From Planctomycetota bacterium (GTDB lineage: Bacteria > Planctomycetota > J058 > JAJDCP01): a stretch of 64,000 bases of DNA. Made by a program: the position numbers and the translations under genes. Of this stretch, positions 17,868 through 27,254 are shown piece after piece. The number at the start of each line of letters is the position of its first letter. Within the stretch, counting starts at the first letter, position 1. Below the pieces are notes generated by a model. That model was not told the DNA's origin, made no database searches, and saw nothing but the letters and a program-made list of their open reading frames with translations. The DNA is taken from contig JAJDCP010000011.1 in the NCBI GenBank assembly GCA_029260765.1, positions 1 through 64,000 on the forward strand. Reading direction: 5' to 3'.

Positions 17868-20800
17868 ATGCCCTGGAGACCGATAGTCACGAGCGACGAC
17901 GCGGTGAAGGCAAAGATCGACAGGCTCTCGCTCGCCGACCTGCAGACCGTGTGCGGCGACGGAACCTTTCTCTCGGACGCGCTGATCGACTATGGGGTCC
18001 GGCGAGCCGGGGCCGGTGACGTCGTCAACCAAGTGCTCTGGGTGCCGCCATCGGTAGTCATGCAGCTTGCGCCTGAGGACGCGGCCTGGCGTTCGTCCTT
18101 CGCCGGCAGCCTCTCCCCCGCCCCCGGATATCTTGACACGCCCGAATTCCAGCTGCACGGCAACGCGGCGGTCGCCCTGCTCCCGATCAACGACGGCGCA
18201 GGCGTGGCCGCCGATTCGGGCAGCCACTGGAGCCTGCTCGCCTTCTACAAGGGTGCCGCGCCAGCCGACTGCCGCTTCGTCCATTACGACTCCGCGGATG
18301 GGATGCACGGAGCTCTCGCAGCCAGGGTCGTCGCCGCGATGGTCCACGCGGGTCTCCTCAGCCAGGGTTTCCCAGTCGTGCGCTCCGGGCACATCAGGCG
18401 CCAGACCGACGGCTACAACTGCGGAGCCTACGTGATCCAGCTCGCGCGGCTGATCCGCGACGCTGGGCAGGAGCCACCCCCCGCCACGCTTGGGGCGGTG
18501 ACCAGCGCGACCTGCGGGCAGCTCCGGGATGAGCTCCGCAACGCGCTGAAGGCTGACGCGCTGGTCACGGACGAGGCACCGCCGGCCGCCCCGCACGGGC
18601 CGGCCGTCCAGCTCTCCTACGCGGCCGCTAGCGCTCCGGCACCGGCCGGCAGCGGTCTGCTCGGGGCGATGATGCCGGTGCTGATCGGACGGGGTGCGGT
18701 CGACGCACACCGCGCGCTGGCCGCCGCGCACGCGGTCTTGCAGCAGGTCCACCAGCTGCCCGCGGGTTTGAACACGCCGGAGCTGGAGGCGAAAGTCAGC
18801 TCGCTGCGGAGCCGGCTCGCCAATCTGCTCGAGCACGTGGTCGAGCCGATGGCCAGCCTCGCGCACCAGAAGAAGCTGCCGCAGTGGACGCAGCAGTACA
18901 TCGAGGAGGAGCTCGGCAAACCCCAGCAGGCCGACATCACCCTGGCGGTGATGGACGTGCTGAGCATCTGGGGAGACATCCGCATCCTGCTGTCCAAGGA
19001 TGCGTCTTTCAAGGAGCGGCTCGACGCTGGCCTCGACGCCGCGGTGGCCTTGGCCGACGCGCTGACCCTGACGACGGGCCTGGTCGGCGACCGGATCAGG
19101 CCGCCTACGATCCCGGAGAGCGAGGCTGGCGAGGCCTCCGGCGACGCGGCGGATGGCGAGGCTGAGGCTCCCGAGCCCGTGCAGGATGCGACGGTCACGA
19201 AGCTCGTCGACGCGTTGGGTCTGTTGACCGCCGGGTTGTCCTCCGTGCTCCTGGTGTACCGCTTCTACCGCAAGCTCGAGGCCGTCGCCTCCGGACGTTA
19301 CGGCCCCGCCACCGGAGGCGTTGAGACCGTCGAGTTCTTGATCGCAGACAGCGCCCAGGCCGTCGCGCTGGTCAACAGCTGCTTCACCACGCTCAAGGCG
19401 ACTCTCACCCTGATCAACGACTTCGCCGGCTCCGAACAGCTCGGGGCTTCCCTGGCGATGTCCGCTTCGGTCACGCCGATCCTCAACATCATCGCCGGCA
19501 GCCTGACCGGCATGTGCAGTGCTTACAAGGGACTGAAGTGGTTCGGGTTCAACGCCTGCCTGCGGAAGCAACGAGCAGAGTTGCGTTACTTCCTGCGCCA
19601 ACACAAGCAGGACGGCGAGCCCTGGGAGCGGGGCGATCCCGTGCGCCTTTCCCGAGCGCTGGCGGCGAGCAAGCACGTCTCGCACATCCTGCGCAAGCGG
19701 GAGCTGCAGGCGGCTTGGGATTTCACGCTGAGTACGGTGATGGTCACCTCGACCGCCCTGTATCTGTCGGGCTATGGGGTACCGATCTCCTTCGGGATGC
19801 AGCTGTCCGCAGCAGCCGCGGGGATCGCTGTCAAAGGTGGGCTCGAGCTCCGCGACATGTCGCGCGAGCTCGAGGCGGGCGCGTACATCGAGCTCACCCG
19901 GAAGAAGTGGGGGCAGCGACGGATCACTCCGTCCGAGATGCGCGAGCTCGCTGTCCTGGTCGACGAGCTCGGCAAATGGCCGGTCGACCGGGTCGGCGAC
20001 CAGGCTCCTGATGACGTCCCGCCCTGGCTGCACCGTCCGGACAGCTACCCGTACGGCGACTACGATGCGGTGCTCGCGGTCCACTTCCGCCCGACCGCCC
20101 GGCAGAAGCGCAGAGAACTGCTGACGCAGACGTATCTGAACAGGGAGCTCCCTCTCGATGCGCAGATCGAGCTGCACGCACTGGAAGAGTCGACCCCGGG
20201 CTACTGGCAGGATCTGTGGACGAAACACCTGAGCGTGCCCTGGGGAGACGCAAACCGCAAGCACCGCCGCACACAGCAGCTGTTCGATCGGCTCGAAGGA
20301 CGCTACTCCCTGTCGGAGAGCTGGCGACGCGGGGCCAAGCGGCTCGACGCGCTCGAGCGCGAGAAAGACTTCCGGGCCCGCAGCCACGCCCGCTACACGT
20401 CGGCGTCGGCGAACAGCAGGTTGACGCCGTGGGGCAGCGCTGACGACCTGACCCCCGAGCAGCAGGAGCTGCTCGCCGACCACGACCGCGGACGCATCAG
20501 CTTCCTCCATGGGGTCTTCCTGGTCCTCAAGCCGAACTGGACGCGCGCGGCCGCTCTGCAGCGGGCCCGCCACCTCAAACACGCACTCGCGATCGTCAAC
20601 CTCAACCCGGCCAGCGCGCACGAAGGGGCGATGCGCTCGGCCCTGATCGGCGCGTTGACCAGCGGAAGCCCCGCGAAGTTTGCCGGACAGGCTGCGGCCG
20701 CTTCGAAGGCCGACGACTCGGCCCTGATCCAACAGCTCATCAACACGCTGTACGGCCGGAATAAGGCGGCGATCCGGGACGTGCAGGAGGCGCTGCACAC

Positions 20801-21011
20801 GGCCGGCCTCAGCGACGCGGTGTACCAGAGCTACGTCAAGCTGCTCGCGCAGGAGCCCCACGCGCTGCTGCAGCTCTTGGCTGAACCGATCGGAGCCCAG
20901 GCCGGGGACGACCAGGACGCGCATCGCCGAAGCCTGATCCAGGCCCTGCGCATCTCGGGCCAGCGGATGATGCTCGCGGGCTATCTGGTCAAGCTGATGG
21001 AAGCGAGCTGA
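17868..21011 (+). CDS. large protein with N-terminal Ulp1/C48-type cysteine protease domain
   Basis: A 1047-aa protein. The N-terminal ~210 residues carry the complete clan-CE arrangement: His120 in GSHWSLLAFY, Asp141 in HYDSADG, Gln179 and Cys185 in RRQTDGYNCGAYV. Gln is six residues before Cys, as in Ulp1/SENP SUMO proteases and related bacterial effectors. The rest is mainly helical. It includes hydrophobic stretches (VDALGLLTAGLSSVLLVY, ILNIIAGSLTGMCSAY and a pair near residues 620-660) that could insert in membranes. The C-terminal half is charged and helical. GGAAGG lies before the ATG. Bacteria lack SUMO, so the target could be a host or prey ubiquitin-like protein or an endogenous one. 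Delivery by a secretion system is inference only. Confidence 0.85.
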   Translation: MPWRPIVTSDDAVKAKIDRLSLADLQTVCGDGTFLSDALIDYGVRRAGAGDVVNQVLWVPPSVVMQLAPEDAAWRSSFAGSLSPAPGYLDTPEFQLHGNAAVALLPINDGAGVAADSGSHWSLLAFYKGAAPADCRFVHYDSADGMHGALAARVVAAMVHAGLLSQGFPVVRSGHIRRQTDGYNCGAYVIQLARLIRDAGQEPPPATLGAVTSATCGQLRDELRNALKADALVTDEAPPAAPHGPAVQLSYAAASAPAPAGSGLLGAMMPVLIGRGAVDAHRALAAAHAVLQQVHQLPAGLNTPELEAKVSSLRSRLANLLEHVVEPMASLAHQKKLPQWTQQYIEEELGKPQQADITLAVMDVLSIWGDIRILLSKDASFKERLDAGLDAAVALADALTLTTGLVGDRIRPPTIPESEAGEASGDAADGEAEAPEPVQDATVTKLVDALGLLTAGLSSVLLVYRFYRKLEAVASGRYGPATGGVETVEFLIADSAQAVALVNSCFTTLKATLTLINDFAGSEQLGASLAMSASVTPILNIIAGSLTGMCSAYKGLKWFGFNACLRKQRAELRYFLRQHKQDGEPWERGDPVRLSRALAASKHVSHILRKRELQAAWDFTLSTVMVTSTALYLSGYGVPISFGMQLSAAAAGIAVKGGLELRDMSRELEAGAYIELTRKKWGQRRITPSEMRELAVLVDELGKWPVDRVGDQAPDDVPPWLHRPDSYPYGDYDAVLAVHFRPTARQKRRELLTQTYLNRELPLDAQIELHALEESTPGYWQDLWTKHLSVPWGDANRKHRRTQQLFDRLEGRYSLSESWRRGAKRLDALEREKDFRARSHARYTSASANSRLTPWGSADDLTPEQQELLADHDRGRISFLHGVFLVLKPNWTRAAALQRARHLKHALAIVNLNPASAHEGAMRSALIGALTSGSPAKFAGQAAAASKADDSALIQQLINTLYGRNKAAIRDVQEALHTAGLSDAVYQSYVKLLAQEPHALLQLLAEPIGAQAGDDQDAHRRSLIQALRISGQRMMLAGYLVKLMEAS

Positions 21012-21083
21012 GCCTCGGCTCGCCCGTCTGCAGGGCGCCCGAAGGCCGGACCAGGCCTCCGGCACGGTTTCGATGTGCGCCCC

Positions 21084-22118
21084 TCAACGCGCCTGGCTCA
21101 CCCCGTACGCCACCGCCCCCCCCACTGCCAGCAGCACCAACAGGGAGATCAACACGGCAGCCGTCGCCTTTCCACTCGAAGGTTGCCCTTGTTTCCTGAG
21201 CAGCCTCTGCGCGTACAACCCCCGCGGCAGCGCGATCAGCGCGGGCAGGATCAGAAAGATCCCCAGGATCGACCAGATCAGCGCGCCCTGCGCATGCTCC
21301 AGTCCGCGGGTCACGGCTTGTTGCTGCGCCGCGGCTTCCTCGTCCCAGCCCTCCTCAGGCGCGGCCCACACGCGCAGGCGTTGCAGAGCGTCCTTGCTCA
21401 GATAGAGCTTGCGCTTCTTCTCCCCCGGCTTGACGGCGGGAAGGCTGACGGTCTTGCCGAACAGGCTGACATGCTCCCGCAACGCGCGGACGCTGTCTTT
21501 CGATTGGGTCCAGACCACTTCAGCCATCGGGTTGAAGCCCAGCCAACCAGCGCTGACACAAAACAACGCCTGCTCACCGAGCAGGATCTTGACGACGTTG
21601 ATCTGGTTGGGCCAGCTACGGGTCGTGCAGGGCACGCACTCGGGATCGTCTTTGGGGCGCTTCTCGACCTCTTTGAGGAACTTCTTGCAGAGCGCATAGT
21701 CATCGGGCGTCAGCACACCGTGCCGCGAACGCAGGCGGGTGTAGGCCACCGCCGCTGAGAACAGCACGACGGCCCCACCGAACTGAAACAGCAGCATCCA
21801 GCCTGTCGCACGCGAAGACTGGGCGCCCTGGCTGGCCTCGATGCCCAGCACGTAGATGTGCCAGCCGCCGAGCAACAGCAACGTCAGGCCATCGGCCACC
21901 AGCGACAGAGGGTGGTCCCAGAACATGCCGATCAGGCCCATCAGCACCTGCAGAGCGCCGAGACCGAGCACGATCTCACCGCCGATCAGGAGGCTGTCCT
22001 GCATCGCTACGTAACCCATGAAGATGTTGAAGACCCCGAAGAGCAAGGTCCCCAGGCCGCCGTGGAAGATCAGGCGGCGGTAACCGGTCATCTTCAAGAG
22101 CCCGATGGGTGGATGCAT
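21084..22118 (-). CDS. multi-pass membrane protein, second gene of a kinase operon
   Basis: A 344-aa protein. The N-terminal part has about five hydrophobic helices (for example GLGTLLFGVFNIFMGYVAM and LVADGLTLLLLGGWHIYVLG). A soluble middle portion has CVPC and basic residues, and two more helices lie near the C-terminus (ALIWSILGIFLILPALIALP and AAVLISLLVLLAVGGAVAYG). No family recognised. GGGAGG precedes the ATG. It begins 15 bases after the stop of the Ser/Thr kinase gene, so the two are co-transcribed and it may be a kinase substrate or a membrane partner. It converges with the C48 operon. Confidence 0.8.
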   Translation of the reverse strand: MHPPIGLLKMTGYRRLIFHGGLGTLLFGVFNIFMGYVAMQDSLLIGGEIVLGLGALQVLMGLIGMFWDHPLSLVADGLTLLLLGGWHIYVLGIEASQGAQSSRATGWMLLFQFGGAVVLFSAAVAYTRLRSRHGVLTPDDYALCKKFLKEVEKRPKDDPECVPCTTRSWPNQINVVKILLGEQALFCVSAGWLGFNPMAEVVWTQSKDSVRALREHVSLFGKTVSLPAVKPGEKKRKLYLSKDALQRLRVWAAPEEGWDEEAAAQQQAVTRGLEHAQGALIWSILGIFLILPALIALPRGLYAQRLLRKQGQPSSGKATAAVLISLLVLLAVGGAVAYGVSQAR

Positions 22119-22133
22119 GAGAAAACCTCCCAG

Positions 22134-23618
22134 TCAACGGTTCAAGATGGCTGCGGCCACGATCAGGAACACGACCAGGGCCACGACGGCTGAGCCGATC
22201 GCTCCCAGCACGGCCCACAGGGTCAGCTTGCGTCCAGGGCGGCGGCGTGCGCGGCGGCCGCTGAGCTCTCCATAGACCTGCTGCATCGCCGCCCACTGCT
22301 GCCACAGCCAGGCATCGGACACCGCGCCACAGCCCGCCTGGCGCAGCGCCGCGCGGATCGCCTGGCGCTCTTCTGCCGAGGGCTGCGAACCATGGGTCTG
22401 CACCAGGTCCCACAGCAGCGTGCCCTCGAGCAGCTCTTGGCGGGCCGCCTCTTCGGCTGCGTCGGCAGGGGGAATCGTCGCGGCGGGTGGGGGCACCTCG
22501 AGTGACCGACGGGCCTCTTGGCTGGCAGGCGGGGCTGTGCCGAGGCCGAAGGCCACCGGACTCTGGCAGTTGTAGCAACTTGTCTGCTCGCCCGCTGGCG
22601 GCTCGAGGGGTGCGCGGCAGCCCGGGCAGCGCCACAGGGCACCATCGCGCAGGGCCTGGGGCAGTGACGGCGCGGGAGCGACGAGGGCCTGGTCCAGAGC
22701 CGCCCGCAGGGCAGCCGCGCTCTCGAAGCGCTCGCTGGGCTCGGGCGCCAACGCGCGGGCCAGCACTGCGTCGATGGCCGGCGGAAGCTCGCTGCGCAGA
22801 CGCGAGGGCAGCGCAAAGCGGCCGACCGGAAGCGCGCCGGTCAACAGCTCGTAGGCGATGACCGCGACAGAGAACAAGTCCGCCCGCTGGTCGACGGCGC
22901 CAGGATTGTTGAGCTGTTCGGGAGCAGTGTAGTAGGCCGTACCCATACTGGCCGAGGTCTCGGTGTAGCGCGTGCCTTCGAGCATCCGGGCGATGCCGAA
23001 GTCCATCAGCTGCACCTGCCCGTCGGGGCGCAGCATGATGTTGCCGGGTTTGAGGTCGCGGTGGACTGAATGCTGATGGGCATACTCGAGACCTTCGAGC
23101 ACTCCGCGCAGGATGGCTAAGACCTCGTCAGCCGCGAACGGCCGCGCACGGGCATCCATCGTTGCGCGCAGGGTCTCGCCCTCGACCAACTCCATCGCGA
23201 GGTAGGGCCCGCGCACCGGATCGGCGCCCGCCTGCAGGTTACGGACGATACGCGGATGTTCCAGCGACAGGCGACTCTCCGAGGCAAACCGGCGGAGCGC
23301 CGTTGCACTGCCTGCGAAACGCGGGTGGAGCACCTTGAGGGCCACTTCGCTGCGGCTCTGGAGGTCTTCGGCCCGGTAGACCTCCCCCATCCCTCCGCGG
23401 CCCAGCAATCCACCCACCCGGTAGCGGCCGTCGACCAGACAGCCGGGCACCAACGCCGGCCCGATGCCCGCTGCGGCCTCGCCAGGAGCGCGGGTATGGG
23501 CGCCACTGAGAGTCGGAATGCCGCGTTGCGGCTGCGCGCCAGAAAACACCGTGCCGCGTTCGGACAGGGTGTCGCGGAAGGCCGGAGCGGGGTGCTCGGA
23601 AGTCGGATCATCCGACAT
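22134..23618 (-). CDS. Hanks-type Ser/Thr kinase with zinc ribbon and C-terminal membrane anchor
   Basis: A 494-aa kinase. The Gly-rich loop is LLGRGGMGEVYRAED (about 72-86), followed by the catalytic Lys in EVALKVLH, the catalytic loop HRDLKPGN and the Mg-binding DFG in LMDFGIARM. After the kinase domain comes a four-Cys zinc ribbon (WRCPGCRAPLE to TSCYNCQSP). A single membrane segment lies at the extreme C-terminus (AVLGAIGSAVVALVVFLIVA), which would leave the kinase in the cytoplasm. A start with GGAGG eight bases upstream was preferred to one 17 codons longer. Its 3' end is duplicated in decayed form at 10801-10926. The downstream membrane protein is in the same operon. Confidence 0.93.
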   Translation of the reverse strand: MSDDPTSEHPAPAFRDTLSERGTVFSGAQPQRGIPTLSGAHTRAPGEAAAGIGPALVPGCLVDGRYRVGGLLGRGGMGEVYRAEDLQSRSEVALKVLHPRFAGSATALRRFASESRLSLEHPRIVRNLQAGADPVRGPYLAMELVEGETLRATMDARARPFAADEVLAILRGVLEGLEYAHQHSVHRDLKPGNIMLRPDGQVQLMDFGIARMLEGTRYTETSASMGTAYYTAPEQLNNPGAVDQRADLFSVAVIAYELLTGALPVGRFALPSRLRSELPPAIDAVLARALAPEPSERFESAAALRAALDQALVAPAPSLPQALRDGALWRCPGCRAPLEPPAGEQTSCYNCQSPVAFGLGTAPPASQEARRSLEVPPPAATIPPADAAEEAARQELLEGTLLWDLVQTHGSQPSAEERQAIRAALRQAGCGAVSDAWLWQQWAAMQQVYGELSGRRARRRPGRKLTLWAVLGAIGSAVVALVVFLIVAAAILNR

Positions 23619-23772
23619 GGGGGAGACCTCCGGAGTGGGTCCGGTCTGCTCCAAGGAAAGCGATGCCATCAGATTACATGGTGCACGGCATCAAGTCCAG
23701 GCTGTGGACGAACCAGCGCCCTGGCGGCTCGTGAACAGACGTGCCGTGAAATTCCCGACTGCGGAGCTTCCC

Positions 23773-24237
23773 TCAAACCGCCTCGTCCAGCCCCTCGCAG
23801 ATCTTCTCGATCAGCTCAGGGGTCAAGCGCCGTTTTCCCTGCAGGATGCGGCCGACACTGCTCGCAGAGGCGTACCCCAGCAGAGCCGCAACCTGCTTGC
23901 GCCCCAGCTTGGCACAGGCCTTTTCGAGCAGCTTCAGGATGGCCGCCGGTGCCAGCTTCTTGGGCTTGGGCTTGGGCTTGGGCTTGGCCTTCGCCTTGCG
24001 CTGGACCTCGACCGGGCGGTCGGCGACGGCCGGGCTGGCATCCAGCCGCTTCTCTGCGACCGGCGGCGGCTGGGGTGCCGGGCTCGGCAGAATCTCGAGC
24101 AGCAACTGCAGCACACTCTCGACCAGGGCGATCAACTCTTCAGCAAGAAACCAGTCGCCGAAAGGGCTACCAGGGCCTCCCTGGCGATGCTCGTAGAGGC
24201 GGTAGGCGATCATTCGGGTCAGTTCATAGCGCGTCAT
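23773..24237 (-). CDS. small DUF2934-like / HTH protein with Lys-Pro linker
   Basis: A 154-aa protein in two parts. The N-terminus (MIAYRLYEHRQGGPGSPFGD then WFLAEELI) resembles the DUF2934 motif. A tandem Lys-Pro linker (KAKPKPKPKPKK, made by repeats of a 6-bp unit) joins it to a C-terminal helix-turn-helix (GRKQVAALLGYASASSVGRI then LQGKRRLT) similar to Cro/C1 domains. The ATG has GGGAGG upstream; a longer start at 24318 does not. It lies 154 bases upstream of the kinase gene on the same strand and could regulate it. The role as a DNA-binding regulator is inferred. Confidence 0.75.
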   Translation of the reverse strand: MTRYELTRMIAYRLYEHRQGGPGSPFGDWFLAEELIALVESVLQLLLEILPSPAPQPPPVAEKRLDASPAVADRPVEVQRKAKAKPKPKPKPKKLAPAAILKLLEKACAKLGRKQVAALLGYASASSVGRILQGKRRLTPELIEKICEGLDEAV

Positions 24238-24458
24238 GGTGTGTCCTCCCATCCATCGGATCGGACTGGAGCAGGGTGAGGCTTGAGCACGGAGTGCCGC
24301 TGCGTTCGGAAGTCCCACCGACGAACGGGAGTTGATGGGCTATGGCAGGATTGGTAGGGTAATCGTCCGCGTGCCAGGCTCGGTCCTGCCCGGTGGGCGG
24401 GCCGACCTGGTACCCCCAGTCCCCCTGCGGACAACCCGTCTGCGACGCGAGGAATACG

Positions 24459-25007
24459 ATGGATCCTGACCAAGACCCGCAGACTGCACCATCGCGAACG
24501 CCCCCGGGCGATGACGTCAAGATCGACGAGGCGGGGCTGGTTGCCTATCTTGAAGATGTGCGCCAACGCCAGAACTTCCCGATGGGCATTCTCTTCGGCG
24601 CCGCCGCGGCCGTCGTCGCCGCGCTCATCTGGGGGGCAGTGACCGTCAGCACCGGCTACCAGATCGGCTACCTCGCCCTGGGCGTCGGCTTCCTGGTCGG
24701 CTTCGCGGTCCGTTTTGGTGGCCGCGGCTTCGAGACCCGCTTCGCCGTGGCCGCGGCGGTGCTGGCGCTGCTGGGTTGCGTGCTCGGCAACCTGTTCGCC
24801 ATCTGCGGATTCGTGGCCCAGGGCGAAGGCATGCCGCTGCTCGAAGCAGCCGGGCTCGTGTTCTCGAGCCCCGAAGTGACGCTCGAGATCTTCAAGGAGA
24901 CCTTCACCCCGATGGACCTGTTCTTCTATGCCTTCGCCGCCTACGAAGGGTTCCGCTTCGGACGCATGAAGCCGGACGCCGATGCCATGCGGCAATTCAT
25001 CAAGTAG
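24459..25007 (+). CDS. uncharacterised inner-membrane protein
   Basis: A 182-aa protein with a polar N-terminal ~45 residues and about four membrane segments (including MGILFGAAAAVVAALIWGAV, FLVGFAVRF and VAAAVLALLGCVLGNLFAIC). A short soluble tail ends FRFGRMKPDADAMRQFIK. CGAGGAATACG lies just before the ATG. The gene stands alone between the HTH gene, divergent to it, and the convergent helicase gene. No family recognised. Confidence 0.8.
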   Translation: MDPDQDPQTAPSRTPPGDDVKIDEAGLVAYLEDVRQRQNFPMGILFGAAAAVVAALIWGAVTVSTGYQIGYLALGVGFLVGFAVRFGGRGFETRFAVAAAVLALLGCVLGNLFAICGFVAQGEGMPLLEAAGLVFSSPEVTLEIFKETFTPMDLFFYAFAAYEGFRFGRMKPDADAMRQFIK

Positions 25008-25034
25008 GCGCACTGCCGCCCAGAAAAAGCCTTC

Positions 25035-27134
25035 TCACCACATGCTCCGCATGCGCGCGGCCAGATCGATCACCGGCGTGCTTGCACGCGCCGCTTCCTC
25101 GGCGCTGCGCTCGGGATACTGGCGTCTCTCAAAGCGTTCGAGCAGCCGGTCGCTGAGAAAGCGGCTGCGCGCTCCATAGACATGCCGGTCGCCATGTTTC
25201 GGCTGTTGGGTCACATAGTACCTGTGCGGGCTGATCAGGTGCAGGTCGGTCTTCGCGCGCGTCAAAGCGACGTACAACAGCCGCCGTTCCTCTGCAATCA
25301 AGCTCGCGTCACCGGTCGCGAACTCTGACGGAAAGCTGCCGTCGGAGACATTGATGACGAATACGCTGCGCCACTCTTGCCCTTTGGCCGAATGCACCGT
25401 CGAGAGCGTGAGATAGTCTTCGTCCAGGTGGGGCGCACCGGCCAGATCACCGCTGGCGATCGACGGGTCGAGGCACAACTCGCTGACGAATCCCTCGCGC
25501 GAAGGGTAGTTGCCCGAGATCTGCTCGAGCTGATCGAGATCTCCCCAACGGGCAGCCGTCTGGTCGTGGATCCTCTCCAGATGCGGCCGGTACCACGCGC
25601 GCACGCGGCCGAGTTGGCCGTGCCAGGGCTGCCCCCAGCTACGAAGCTCAGCGAGCAGACCGCACAGAGGTGGCCAGTCATGGCGTGCGGCGAGCGGCGG
25701 AGAGAAACCGCCGAGCGCCTCGAGCCGGTAGTCGTGGGCGCTGAGGAAGTTGAGGCAGCGTTCGGCGTAGCGGGGCCCGATGCCGGGAAGCAACTGGACC
25801 GCCCGGAACGCCGCAACGCGATGCTTCGGGTTGTCGGCCCAGCGCAGCACCGACAGCACGTCTTTGATGTGGGCAGACTCGATGAACTTGAGGCCCCCGT
25901 ATTTCACAAAGGGGATGTTGCGCTGATTGAGCAAGATCTCCAGGCCGTTGCTGTGCCGCGCGCTGCGGAAGAGCACCGCCTGATCGCGCAGCCTCTGCCC
26001 GGCTTCGCGCTGGGCAAGGACCTGTTCAACCACGTATTGGCTCTGGTCGGTCTCACTCTCGACAGTCACATAGACAGGTTTCTGGGCCGAGGGCATCCCC
26101 GAATAGAGCCGCTTGCGGCAGCTCTGCTGCGACTCTTCCATCAGTGTGTTGGCGACTTCGAGCACCGGCTCGACCGAGCGGTAGCTGCGCTCGAGGCGGA
26201 TGACAGCAGCCGGCGGACGATAGCGTTCCGCGAAGCCGAGGATGTTGTCGACCTCGGCGGCCCGGAACGAATAGATCGACTGTGCGTCGTCGCCCACCAC
26301 GGTCAACCCCTCGCCCTGGGGCGCGAGCAGATCGAGGATGGAGCCCTGCAGCTTGTTCGTGTCCTGGTACTCGTCGACCAGGATGTGGTCGAAGCCGGCC
26401 CGCACCTCTTCGGCCAACCTGGGCACCGCCATCATCTGCTGCCAGTACAAGAGCAGATCGTCGTAATCGAGCAGGCAACTCTCCTGTTTGATCTCGACGT
26501 AGCGGCGGAACAGCTTCCCGAGCCCATCGACCCACTCGAGACACCACGGAAACCAGCGCTCGACAGCGGGGCGCAGCCCGCTGCTGGTGTTGACGATCCG
26601 GGAGTAGATGTCGAGGCAGGTCTGCTTGCGCGGAAAGCGGCGGTCCGTCCGCGCCAGCGCCAGCTCTTGCCTGGCAACATCCACCAGGTCTGCGCAGTCG
26701 CTGCGATCGATGATGCCGAAACCAGCATCGAGCCCCACGCTGCGTGCATAGCGCCGCAGCAGGCGGGAGGCGACCGAGTGGAAGGTGCCCGCCCAGCACA
26801 GCTTCTTGCGGCCCAGCGCACGCACGCGCGGGCTCGCCTTCGCATCGGCGACCGCCTGCCGGACAATGTTCTTTGTGCGGCGTGTCATCTCGCGCGCTGC
26901 GCGGCGAGAGAACGTCAGCAGCAAGATGCGCGACGGATCGATGCCATGGACGATCAGATGGGCGACACGATGGGCCAACGTGCGTGTCTTGCCCGTGCCG
27001 GCTCCGGCCAGCACGAGCAACGGACCGGAACGGAAGAGTCCCTGCCCGTCGCACGCGCCATAGCTCGCCGCAGCGGTTTGCGCATCGTTGAGATGCGCGA
27101 GGCATTCGGGCACAAAGTCGGCGCTTGCAACCAT
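25035..27134 (-). CDS. UvrD/Rep/PcrA-type superfamily-I DNA helicase
   Basis: A 699-aa 3'-5' helicase with all core motifs in order: Q-motif region LNDAQTAAA, Walker A LAGAGTGKTRT, Ia LLLTFSRRAAREM, Walker B HILVDEYQDTN, III VGDDAQSIYSFR, IV RLERSYRS, V TVHSAKGQEW and VI LYVALTRAK. The length is typical of Rep/PcrA. There is no nuclease domain, so this is not RecB or AddA. Expected roles are replication restart or repair. It is monocistronic and convergent with the membrane-protein gene. No anomalies in key residues. Confidence 0.95.
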   Translation of the reverse strand: MVASADFVPECLAHLNDAQTAAASYGACDGQGLFRSGPLLVLAGAGTGKTRTLAHRVAHLIVHGIDPSRILLLTFSRRAAREMTRRTKNIVRQAVADAKASPRVRALGRKKLCWAGTFHSVASRLLRRYARSVGLDAGFGIIDRSDCADLVDVARQELALARTDRRFPRKQTCLDIYSRIVNTSSGLRPAVERWFPWCLEWVDGLGKLFRRYVEIKQESCLLDYDDLLLYWQQMMAVPRLAEEVRAGFDHILVDEYQDTNKLQGSILDLLAPQGEGLTVVGDDAQSIYSFRAAEVDNILGFAERYRPPAAVIRLERSYRSVEPVLEVANTLMEESQQSCRKRLYSGMPSAQKPVYVTVESETDQSQYVVEQVLAQREAGQRLRDQAVLFRSARHSNGLEILLNQRNIPFVKYGGLKFIESAHIKDVLSVLRWADNPKHRVAAFRAVQLLPGIGPRYAERCLNFLSAHDYRLEALGGFSPPLAARHDWPPLCGLLAELRSWGQPWHGQLGRVRAWYRPHLERIHDQTAARWGDLDQLEQISGNYPSREGFVSELCLDPSIASGDLAGAPHLDEDYLTLSTVHSAKGQEWRSVFVINVSDGSFPSEFATGDASLIAEERRLLYVALTRAKTDLHLISPHRYYVTQQPKHGDRHVYGARSRFLSDRLLERFERRQYPERSAEEAARASTPVIDLAARMRSMW

Positions 27135-27254
27135 AGCCCGCAGTCTAAGACATTCAGACAGATGTCTGCAAGTTGCACTTGATGGGATGCCGGGGCTTTT
27201 GCCAGTCTACCCGTCGCCGGGTACAATCTGCGCACCCCCAAAGGAGGCCCCGCT

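Noticed and set aside
17565..21065. 1166-aa minus-strand open frame opposite the C48-protease gene
   Set aside because: No motif or ribosome site; the plus strand carries the complete protease motif and a proper start.
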